The notes under the pieces: model-generated
Seen by the model: the letters and a program-made list of their open reading frames with translations, nothing else
What the model was told of the DNA's origin: nothing
Database searches by the model: none
Source of the DNA: Vitellaria paradoxa
Lineage: Eukaryota; Streptophyta; Magnoliopsida; Ericales; Sapotaceae
Direction of reading: 5' to 3'
NCBI GenBank assembly: GCA_019916065.1
Contig: CM034233.1
Span: 4,343,501-4,407,500, forward strand
Length of the DNA: 64,000 bases
Shown: positions 1-10,200 of the stretch, in pieces
How the letters are laid out: each line of letters opens with the position of its first letter
Position numbering within the stretch: position 1 is the first letter of the stretch
Program-made: the position numbers and the translations under genes

Positions 1-47
<47 letters not shown>

Positions 48-1284
48 TTTGAATACCAGGGTCTTTGTTTCCAATGGAGGGTTGAGTTTTTTTATGGGGA
101 GTTTTGTGATCATTCAGAAACAGTGACCATTCCACGAGCATTAATTTGTGTTGACGTCTGAGTATGGTCCAAAAGCATAACAAAAGTCCATAACCGAAGA
201 AACAAAAAAGTTGAAAACGTTTCCTTATTTCCCAAAACGTCATGCTTTAGGTCAAGTACTAGTTTGCTTCTCTTCCCGTACAACTGCATGCCTCAAAGCA
301 CTGCCTATCATGTTGAGTAATTCCTTCTTCCATCTTTGGTAAAAATTTACTGAGCTAATTAATTCTCTCTTATTCTCCTTCACTAGCTAGTTTAAACTCT
401 TTGTTTTGGATCCCTTTCATTCTCCTTCAGGTTTTGTTCTTCCTTTATCATTCATTCTTACATATATATATATATATATAGATAGATAGATAAATTGTTC
501 ATAAATATATATATATATACACACCCACCATGAGTCATCTATTAATCCAATCATCGATCTGAAAGGTGGAAAGCCTTGTCAGCGGTAGTCTCTAACCAGC
601 CTTCTACTACATGTTTAAGGGTTAAGATCGTCATCAGATAAGATAAGTTCTGTTTTAAGATATCTACACGGTAATTTTTTTTTTTTTCTTTTGATGGGGT
701 AATTTTGCTAGTAAATCATATATATGGGTTGTTAGTGTTCATTTGGACAGCCCAATACAGCAATTAGGATGACTAATTTCAATACAGTTTTAATTAGGAT
801 GTTTAGGAGACCAAAATAAAGCTCATCAGCTGTGGACAGAGGTATGTTTAGGCTAGGTAGCCTGGTAAAATTTTGGCTTAAAATTTTTTTATTATTAATA
901 GTATATAATATTTTAATCTAATTATCTATAATTTAGTTTAGTACGCAGTCTATAGATCAGAACGGAAAAAAAAAAAAAAAAAAATCTAACTTAGTTTAAT
1001 ATCTATCCATAATTCCCAACTCCACTCTTATTGTGATCATTACATGTCACCGTTGTTTCTTCGCCGTATAAAGCACTTCCTTTTCTTTGTATTGTCAAAG
1101 AATTAACTTATTTGATTTGCTCATAAACAGCTCAGCTTGCACTAGCTAGAATTGAATGCTCTGCTCAATTAGTTATAAATACGCACCATCTAGGGGGACG
1201 TGTGCTCACCACACTCTTCAATCTCTCCCTCATAATTAATCAACTCCTTTCTCTAGTCATCATTTCCTTTTTCCTTCTCTATCC
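1..1284. other. Upstream region of the iron-transporter-like gene
   Basis: Non-coding and AT-rich. It opens with TA and GA microsatellites (about 1-45) and has TA/GATA runs near 463-520. No coding region, RNA gene or transposon end is visible. The last 110 bases hold a TATA box and a CT-rich leader and are taken as core promoter and 5' UTR of the gene starting at 1285. Confidence 0.6.
1174..1181 (+). promoter_or_regulatory. TATA box of the VTL gene
   Basis: TATAAATA lies 104 bases before the start codon at 1285, with a pyrimidine-rich leader between them. This spacing is normal for a plant promoter with a short 5' UTR. Confidence 0.6.
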
Positions 1285-1962
1285 ATGGCGTCCAGCCAAC
1301 CCAATTCTCTCCATGACACCAAATTTTCAATGCCGGTCAACAACATTGAGCAACAAAAAGGCCTAGAGACTGAGGAAAAGGAATTCAACTACTCCAAACG
1401 GTCTCAATGGCTGCGCGCGGCGGTCTTAGGAGCCAATGATGGGCTGGTTTCAACTGCTTCTCTAATGATGGGTGTTGGAGCTGTGAAGCAAGATGTAAAG
1501 GCTATGATCCTCACTGGCTTTGCCGGTTTGGTGGCCGGCGCTTGTAGTATGGCCATCGGAGAGTTTGTCTCCGTTTACTCGCAGCTGGATATAGAAGTTG
1601 CTCAAATGAAGAGAGACAAGAGGAGGAGGATAGGTGGTGGTGGGGAGAGAGAAGGAGGAGAAAAGGAGGAGGAGAATGAGAATTTGCCCAAACCGTTGCA
1701 GGCTGCCGCAGCTTCAGCCCTTGCATTTTCGGTTGGTGCAATGGTGCCATTGCTGGCAGCTTCGTTTATAAGAGAGTATAAGGTTAGAGTTGGGGCGGTG
1801 GTTGCGGCGGTGAGTATGGCGTTGCTGCTGTTTGGGTGGTTGGGGGCGGCGTTAGGGAGGTCTCCGGCGGCTAGGTCTGCAGTGAGGGTTTTAGTTGGAG
1901 GGTGGCTGGCTATGGCTATAACGTTTGGATTGACAAAGCTTATTGGTTCACGTGGGCCGTGA
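1285..1962 (+). CDS. Vacuolar iron transporter homolog (VTL / nodulin-21-like, CCC1/VIT family)
   Basis: Intronless, 225 residues, the usual length for plant VTL proteins. These carry iron across the vacuolar or symbiosome membrane and lower cytosolic iron. The diagnostic first helix follows Q41-W42-L43-R44 and contains GANDGLVSTASLMMGVGAV (49-67); the second hydrophobic stretch (73-95) ends in the conserved GEFVSVYSQ (92-100). Three more membrane segments lie at about 138-160, 167-189 and 198-220, giving five. Unlike full VIT1 proteins, the loop between segments 2 and 3 lacks the long cytosolic metal-binding domain; here it is a short hydrophilic stretch (108-134) very rich in Arg, Gly and Glu. 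The start is the first ATG after a TATA box in good context (ATCCATGGCG). It could be assigned to a specific VTL subgroup only by phylogeny. Confidence 0.93.
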   Translation: MASSQPNSLHDTKFSMPVNNIEQQKGLETEEKEFNYSKRSQWLRAAVLGANDGLVSTASLMMGVGAVKQDVKAMILTGFAGLVAGACSMAIGEFVSVYSQLDIEVAQMKRDKRRRIGGGGEREGGEKEEENENLPKPLQAAAASALAFSVGAMVPLLAASFIREYKVRVGAVVAAVSMALLLFGWLGAALGRSPAARSAVRVLVGGWLAMAITFGLTKLIGSRGP

Positions 1963-2112
1963 GGAACTATTGCATGGATCGCGTTTTGTTGAAAAATGCA
2001 TGGGCATTAGGAGGAGAGATTTCTGTTTGGTAAGGGGGTCTTTTAGATGAAAGGAGAAGGACATGGAAGAAGAAGTTCGCTTTCTTGGATCATTTCTGTA
2101 CTGAAAAGTATT

Positions 2113-2118
2113 AATAAA
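2113..2118 (+). terminator. Putative polyadenylation signal of the VTL gene
   Basis: AATAAA lies about 150 bases after the stop codon and is followed by a CT microsatellite (about 2130-2155). The position fits a plant 3' UTR, but plant signals are loose. Confidence 0.4.
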
Positions 2119-2421
2119 AATGCTTGTGAAACTCTCTCTCTCTCTCTCTCTCTCAAGGGGGCTTTAGTATATTTTGAAGTGTTGCGACTGTTATCGTTTA
2201 GATTAAACACTATGTATTTGGTTTGTTTGGAGTTAAAATAAAATAATACAAATCTCTACAAATACAAATTATGAGAATAAAATATAAATTCTTTATTCAT
2301 TACACAAAATACGAAACATCAACTTTTATAATTTTATATAATTTTATAATTTCAAACACACCCATTTTAAAAGTTAAAGAAAGTATAGTATTTTAAAGTA
2401 CGTGTATTAGGTATTCTAAAT

Positions 2422-2627
2422 CCTTAAATCAAGTACTATTTATTTATTCAAATATTGAAAAGATACAACATCTTAAATAATATCTTTTTAATCCTTAAAT
2501 TAAGTACTATTTATTTATCCAACTATTAAAAAGGTACAATATCCTAAATTGCACCTTCTTAAACCTTAAATCAAGTACTATTCATCGATTTAAATATTGA
2601 AAAGACATAATATCCTAAACTATACAA
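2422..2627. repeat. Imperfect tandem repeat, three units of 71-81 bp
   Basis: Three units each begin with CCTTAAAT and AAGTACTATT at 2422, 2493 and 2574. The units are AT-rich and diverged. The surrounding 2.2-3.9 kb interval between the VTL and eIF5B genes has no supported gene. Confidence 0.65.
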
Positions 2628-3139
2628 CAGTATCCAGAACACCTCCCTCTCTCTCTCTCTTTCAAAACTTGCATATAATAGTTAGTTACGAGATCTTCCT
2701 TTTTTTTTTTTTCCCTCTCAATTATCATATATATTTGAAGTTAAAATATTAATAGAACATGATCCAAAAAAAAATGAAAAAACATAATAAATGTGCCTCT
2801 TGGTCGCAGCTAAAGATGGCGACAAAGTAGGTTGAATGAGAAACTCAAAAGGATAAGAATCCTAATCTGCATCCATTATAATAAAATTTTTGAATAATAT
2901 CCAACCTGTTCATTTTTGCATTGCTAATTTGTATAAATAATAAAAATCACCAATAATTTTAACATTTAATTCTTTTTTTATTGATAATTTGCATAAATAA
3001 TGAAAGTTATTAATAATTTTAATAACTACACAAGTATATAAATAAAATTATACTTTCAATATAAACATCATATAGATGGAATGAAGCAACTTATGGACGA
3101 GATAGGATTAAAGACGGAGATATGGTATAAATACTAAGG

Positions 3140-3481
3140 AGCCATTTGGAGCATTTTTCATTTTATCTTATTATTTATTTATTTATTTATTTATTTTGGC
3201 AATAAATCTCTGCAAAATTCACTCAAACTTCCTAAATCTCTACAAAATGAATAAATCTCAATAACTCTTTACAAATCTCTAAAAAAATTCTGTAAAAGAA
3301 AAAAAAAAGCAAAAAATTCTATTAGTTCAAACGAATTTCCTCTACCAAAATCCGTTTGAATGAATTTTTACTATTTATTTCTTTTAGTGGTTTGTTGGCC
3401 GAGACTACACTCCAAACGCCCAAAAAAAAATTTGTCAAATCACATTTTATTTCAATTTTTATATATCCAAATAGGCCCTAA
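3140..3481. mobile_element. MITE-like element
   Basis: The left end GAGCCATTTGGA and the right end TCCAAATAGGCCC are imperfect inverted repeats of the GTTTGG-type termini seen on other MITEs in this window. The body contains repeated short text such as AAATCTCTACAAA. No target duplication is certain. Confidence 0.35.
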
Positions 3482-3966
3482 AATTATTAATATTAAATAC
3501 TGAACAAATGCTTCAGGCAGAAGAAACCAACATAGTGTACAATGAATTTAATGATCACTTTTAACGAACAGAAATGAATTGTTAAGCAGCAGTACTAGGA
3601 AGACATCTCTCAACAGCTATATCCACCTACTCTCCAACTTGTAATGCACCATTGTTTTCATATTAAAACCCCCATGTATATGTAAAGATCACAGCAATTA
3701 CATACATTAACAAAAGATCAGATACCCCAGGTCAGCAAGGGCAGGCCACACTTCAATTGTAATTGCAAACAAAAGGCTCAATCATGCAAGGCAAAACTTT
3801 GAGTAAAAATTCAGCTTCTAATTATTCAAGCCAGAACTCATTTCCTCCAAAAAATGAACCGGCACCTTATTATAGTACCAGATCCAAACATCCCCCTACC
3901 CCGGGGGGGCAGATCATATCTGGAAAAGTGAACTACTTCACCCATCGGCGCATAGATGTTCAAAAT

Positions 3967-4234
3967 TCATTGTATCTTAAAGAGCGTTTTCAGTTTCACA
4001 ACCAGCCTCCACTCATCAATAGACAGGTCATCCTGCAAAATTTTTCAGTTGTCTGTAAGCAACGGGTCATCCTTTTGCAACACAAGACCACGTGGACAGT
4101 TCAATTCTACTTACCCTATAATTCGCTTTAAGTACGTCAATTGATTTTCTTGAGATACGGCTGACAAGCTCGTCTTCAATCTCAAAATGCCTGCCAAACA
4201 TTTTTTGTTGCTCGTCCGGACTGCTACCAACTAT
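3967..4234 (-). CDS. eIF5B: eIF5B coding exons 10-11 (C-terminus)
   Basis: Exon 10 (4234-4115, 40 codons) encodes [20 protein letters not shown]...LKANYR. Exon 11 (4032-3967) encodes [21 protein letters not shown] and the stop. They are joined by an 82-base intron with a GTAAGT donor. The C-terminal helix contacts eIF1A in the known family structure. The 3' UTR should lie below 3967; no clear polyadenylation signal stands out. Confidence 0.9.
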
Positions 4235-7200
4235 CTGCAGAAGCACAAATGGACTTCTAATCAGCCTTATTCCAAGATTTGAACGAGATTTTGGATAGGA
4301 AAACACAAATAAACACTGGATAAAATGATTCAATTGGAGTTTCAAGACCATAGATGTAAAAAGAACCTTGAGGTTGTGCTTAGATTAATGATTTGGAAAA
4401 GGAAAAGCAAAGGGAAGGGAAAACAAAATATAAAATCTTATTTATCAAAAAAAAACTATATATTTAAAATTTTGTACTGAGGCGGGAACCTTGATACCTT
4501 ACAAACATAATTATATCTTGAAGTTTCAGCATTCTATTGAATTTGAACTCCACCATAATTCAAGTAGAATTATTAATGATTCAACAATGTTTCTAAACAT
4601 CCTGCAAATGACTCTTATGACCTATATACGTAGACTGGGATAGAGTTGTGGTGTTGTGATTAGAGCCAGCCACTGTACGGTTTGGGTGAGTTTAAGTCAG
4701 GTCAAAATGTGTGCCTAAATGGGTTGAACTCAATTTACCAATCTATGGGAGGGTTAGATACGAATTATATAAAACTCATAAACTCAAATTCAACCTATTT
4801 ATTAATAATTGACTAAAACAACAACTATCCTAAAGCAAAACCTCCAAACACAAACAAATGAATAAATGAGGAAAAAAAACTATTAAAGTGATAAATTTTC
4901 TCAACAATAAGATAGCACACCAAAGAAATAAAATCCTCAATTCATCGCCGTCCCATCCACACCACACTGAACCTAATATATATATGAAATATATAGACAA
5001 AAAGCTGGTATCTATATGAAATTGATCTCGCAAGGCATAAGAGCAAGCTCAAAAAAGAGGACTATGCAGTTTGATGATTAGTATCGATTTAGTTCATTCC
5101 GGGTGTTGATTTTCCCAAGGACTGCACTTTTTCGTTTGATTGGATTTGATTTGAATACTTGAGCTGCAAGGAATCACTGGAATTGCTATAGTCTTAGATC
5201 TATTGCGGAAATCTCCGAATTGGGATGGCCAAACCATAGACTCGCACAGTTTGCTCTTAGCCTAGCCTAAACATTGTCAATGTTGTCACCGCTCATCACT
5301 TCGAGAGTGACAACCTTCCCAAATAGGATTTTCACAAAGTGTCGAATATAACCAGATAATTAATGCGTCAGTGTTATAACCCAATTAAACCCATTTAGTA
5401 ATTAGGTATTTTTCCCCTCCACCCAGTGAGACCCATTTAGTTATTTTAATTGACCCAAAACCGCTTATCACTAGTTTAATTGTGCGGGTCCAAGGGTAGG
5501 GTCAGATTTGCGAGCTCTAGCTGTGATGCTGCTTTATTATACCATCTACTGATTGTCCAAATATTACAGAAATCATGACGAACTGATTTGAGCCTTTAAA
5601 CATATAAAAAGAATAAAAAACAATAATAATTAACAAAGCTGTCAAAAATTGCATAGAATGTACAGATCTCATACCTTAATCGCCACCTTCTGCCCTTTCT
5701 TCGCATAATCAACTGGTTTGTGGTTATTCTCAATGGATGCAATTCGACCAATGTCAATAAAGTCCCTCTGAGGTATACAAATTGGAGTTCCAACCTGTGT
5801 AAAGTAATTTAGAAGTTATCAGATGCCTTTTATACAAACTCCAAGAATGAATTCGCATTTCTCTCTCTCTTAATTTAGTGGCAAAACTGAAAATTGTTGC
5901 CAGGATTCCATATGCAATAACTTCCAAATAATTTCACATAGTAACTGAACTTGCAGTGCAACCAAAACTCTAAAATCAAGGACCAAAACCAAAAAATTTC
6001 TGAAATATCTAGAAGGGTAGGGATACATGTCTGCGACAATATCAACTGCCTCAAATGTTTTCGGTCAATCGGAAGAAGTTAATTCGAATCACATGACTGG
6101 ATATTTGCAAAATATCCGAGCTACATACAGGCTAAATGAGAAAAACTATCTGAAATGGTCCCAGTTTGTCAAGACGTATCTGAAGGGTAAAGGAAAACTC
6201 AGTCATCTCCTTGGAACAGGACCAAAAAAGGGCGATCCAATGTTTGAAGCATGGGATGCCGCCGACGCGATGATCATGTTGTGGCTATGGGATTCAATGG
6301 ATCCCACAATTAGTGATACTTGTATGTTCCTGACAACCGCAACAGAAGTATGGGATTCCATTTGCCAAACCTATTCGGAAGCACGAGATACTGCCCAGAT
6401 ATATGAGATAAAAATCAAAACTAGTGCAACCAAACAAGAAGGCAAAACTGTGACAGAATATGCCAATTTGTTGCGAAATTTATGGCACGAACTCAATCAC
6501 TATCAGGTATTTGCGATGAAGTGTCCTGCAGATGCAGCTACCTTGAAAACTTTCATTGAAAAAGACCAAGTATATGATTTATTTGAGATGAAGTGCCCTG
6601 CAGATGCAGCAACCATGAAAACTTTCATTAAAAAGGACCAAGTATATGATTTCTTGACTGGCCTTAATCCTGAATTTGATCAGGTTAGGGTTCAAATACT
6701 CAGTAAGAAGGAAACATCTTCCCTGGAGGAAACTATTTCCCTAATCCGTGCTAAAGGAAGTCGACGACGTGTCATGCTAGCGGCTCCAGCCCTAGAAGGA
6801 TCAGCCTCAGTAACCAAAACAGAAGTATTCCAGGCCCAAAACAATAGGAAGACAGACCTATCAAGAGCCTCTGGGAAGGACAACAAAGATGGTCAGTGGA
6901 AAGAAAACAATGGATAACCTATGGTGCAGCCATTGCAAGAAGCCGGGTCACACCAGGGAACATTACTAGAAGTTACACGGTAAACCACCAAGCCGAAAGT
7001 GGGGAAACCGAGGAAGACAACAGCAGTCTCAAGCACATCTCACAAAACAAAAGAATCTAAGAGACGGGTCAGAGAAAGGAGGATTCAACAGTGAGGAGAT
7101 TGCGAAACTATGAGGTCTGTTAAAATCTCTTGAGAAACCTTCTGGTGCATGTTCATTGGCACTCTCAAGTAAGTCTTTTTTTTTTTGGTAACAGGGGAAA

Positions 7201-10200
7201 TCGCCCAATGGTTTTACCCACTGAGTTACAAATCCTCGGGGGAACTAGCGCAGCAACCCACCGCCACGACCCTCCACTTAAATCCTAGCCGCTACAGGTA
7301 AAAATCGAACCTGCGACTTGAGTATATCACCCAAGTCTCAGGCTTGACTCCCGCTCTGCTGGACCAACTAGGGGTGGCTAGACTCTTGACTCTCAAGTAA
7401 GTCTCTACTCTCTTTTGGATTAAATACCTCAGAAAAGTGTTTTGTCACGTCTTGGATAATGGACTCAGGAGCCATACTTCACAAAATTTCATCACATACA
7501 CTCCTTGTCCAAGTAATAGAAAAATTGTCGTAGCAAATGAATCCCTTACAATAGTTGCTTGCAGGATTAGGGGATATCCATGTCACCCCCTCTCTTGTTC
7601 TTAAAAATGTCCTTCATGTCCCAAAATTATCAGCAAACCTTGTTTCCACCCAAAAACTTACAGAGGATCTTAAATGCTTTGTAACTTTTCATCCTACTTG
7701 CTGTGTTCTTCAGGACCAAGGTTCGGGAAGAAAGATTGGACTTGCTAAGGCATGAAACGGGCTTTACTATCTTGAAATACTGAGTACTTCAAAAAGAATC
7801 ATGAATAACTTGTCATTGTCATTTCTTGGTTCCTCTAATAAAGATGCCATATAGCTTCATCATTTTCGTCTTGGTCATCCTTCTTTTTGAGTTTTTTAAA
7901 TGTTATGTTTCCATCCTTGTTTAAAGGATTGCATATTACTGATTTTCATTGTGAAGTTTGTGAGCTTGCAAAGCACACTCGTGTATCCTTTCCTATTAGC
8001 AATAAAAGAAGTTCTCATCCTTCTAACCTAATTCACAGTGACATTTGGGGACCATCCACAGTACCAAACATTTCAGGGTCTAGGTGACTTGTTTCCCCCA
8101 TTGATGATTGTACTAGGGTTACATGGTTATTCTTGCTCAAACAAAAATTTGATGCGAGTGGTATTGTTCCTAATTTTCAAGCTATGGTTCAAAATCAATT
8201 TGGGATCAAAATTAAGAACTTCAGATCTGATAATGCAAGAAATTACTTCAACCAAATCCTATCACCATACTTCCGACAAAATGGTATAATTCATGAATCT
8301 TCATGTGTTAGCTCACCACAACAAAATGGGCTTGCCAAGCGGAAATATGGTCATTTACTTAACACTACTCAAGCATTTATTATTCTAGGGAAACGTTCCT
8401 AAATCCTAGTGGGGAGATGCTGTTCTTAATGCCACATGCATGATCAATCGATTACCTTCACAGACTTTAAATTTTAAATCTCCCATGGAAGTTCTTGCTC
8501 AGTTCTATCCTGATTTCCGCACATCCAATGGACTAATCCCTAGAGTTTTTGGTTGTACTTCCTTTGTCCATGTTCAAACCCAACGTCGAGGAAAACTCAA
8601 CCCTCGAGCAATCAAGTGTGTTCTTCTTGGCTATTCTCCTACACAAAAATGGGATAAATGTTATCACCCTCCTCCTCGCAAATTTTACACTACTGTCGAT
8701 GTTACCTTTGCTGAAACCAAGCCATATTTCACCCAATCTTATCATCGGAGGGAGATTTCCCTATTGGAAGATAAAGATTGTCTCCAGTCCTTTGATCCTC
8801 TTGAACTACCATCCTCAATTCCTTCAGTTCCATCTTTGAAACCTCCCGAGGTGTCTACTGAGTCCAAGTCCATGATTCTATGACATTTCCTCAGGTATAC
8901 TCGAGAAGAGCATCCATTCCAGAACTAACACAAGTCCAAGATACCAACCCGAGCTCTGTTAATGAACACATGGTAAGTTCTGTTTCTCCCTTTTTTGATT
9001 CTCCTTTACATACACAACCAACTGAAAATGATTCCAATCTTCCTATTACTGTTAGAAAGGGTACCAGAGAATGTACAAATCGTCCCTTACATCTTTTATC
9101 TCACTGTGTGTCACTTAAACGGTTGTCTCCGCTACATAGAAACTTTATCGTGAGTCTTAATACTATTTCTATTCCAAACACTTTATCTAAGGCTTTATCC
9201 AAAAAAAAATGGAGAAAAGCCATGAGAGAGGAACTGGATGCACTGGAAAAGAATAAGACATGAGAAATTGTGAACAAGCCAACAAGAAAGAAGTTAGTTG
9301 GTTGTAAATTGGTATTTACTTTGAAATACAAGGTTGACGGCTCACTGGAAAGATATAAAGTAAGATTGGTTGCTGAGGGTTACACTCAGACACACGGGGT
9401 AGATTACTAAGAGACTTTTGCCCCAGTAGCAAAGATGAATACGATAAGAATTCTGCTATCTCTAACAGCCCACTTCAATTGGCCACTTCAACAGTATGAT
9501 GTAACGAATGCCTTTCTGCATGGGGATTTAGATGAAGAAATTTACATGAGCATTCCACCTGGTTTTGGAGGAGAAAAGACAACTAATAAGGCATGTAGAT
9601 TGAGAAAGGCGCTATATGGGCTCAAGCAATCCACATAAGCCTGCTTCGGGAGGTTTGCCAGAGTAATGAAATCAATAAGGTATAAACAGATCCAAGGAGA
9701 TCATACTCTCTTCATTAAACATTTGACAGCTCTTCTAATATATGTCGACAATATCATTGTCATAGGGAATGAAGAGAGCGAGAAACAGAACCTGAAGGAG
9801 TACTTGATCAAGGAATTTGAGATAAAATAGCTTGAAAGGTTAAAATGGTTCCTTGGAATTTGAGTTTCATACTCAAGACGAAGAATATTTATCTCTCAGC
9901 AGAACTATGTGACTGATCTTTTGGAGGCGGGCAAACTTGGTTGTAAACCAGTAGCTACACCAATTGAGCAGAACCAGAAACTTTGGGAGGCAAAACCAAC
10001 CGTTGATAAAGAGATGTATCAGAGGTTGGTAGAAAAACTCATCTATCTAGCTCATACCCGACCAAACATAGCTTACTCAGTAAGTGTGATCAGTCAGTTC
10101 ATGCATGATCCAAGAGAATCACATCTACAGGCTACTTACAGAGTACTACACTATTTGAAAGGATGCCCGGGATAAGGAATCCTATTCAAGAGAAAGGACG

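Noticed and set aside
3763..4131. 122-codon open frame on the + strand
   Set aside because: Overlaps the last eIF5B exons and 3' UTR on the opposite strand.
7177..7388. tRNA gene suggested by A and B boxes
   Set aside because: The sequence cannot form a full cloverleaf, has an A-tail and target duplication, so it is a SINE. The same holds for 51072-51284.
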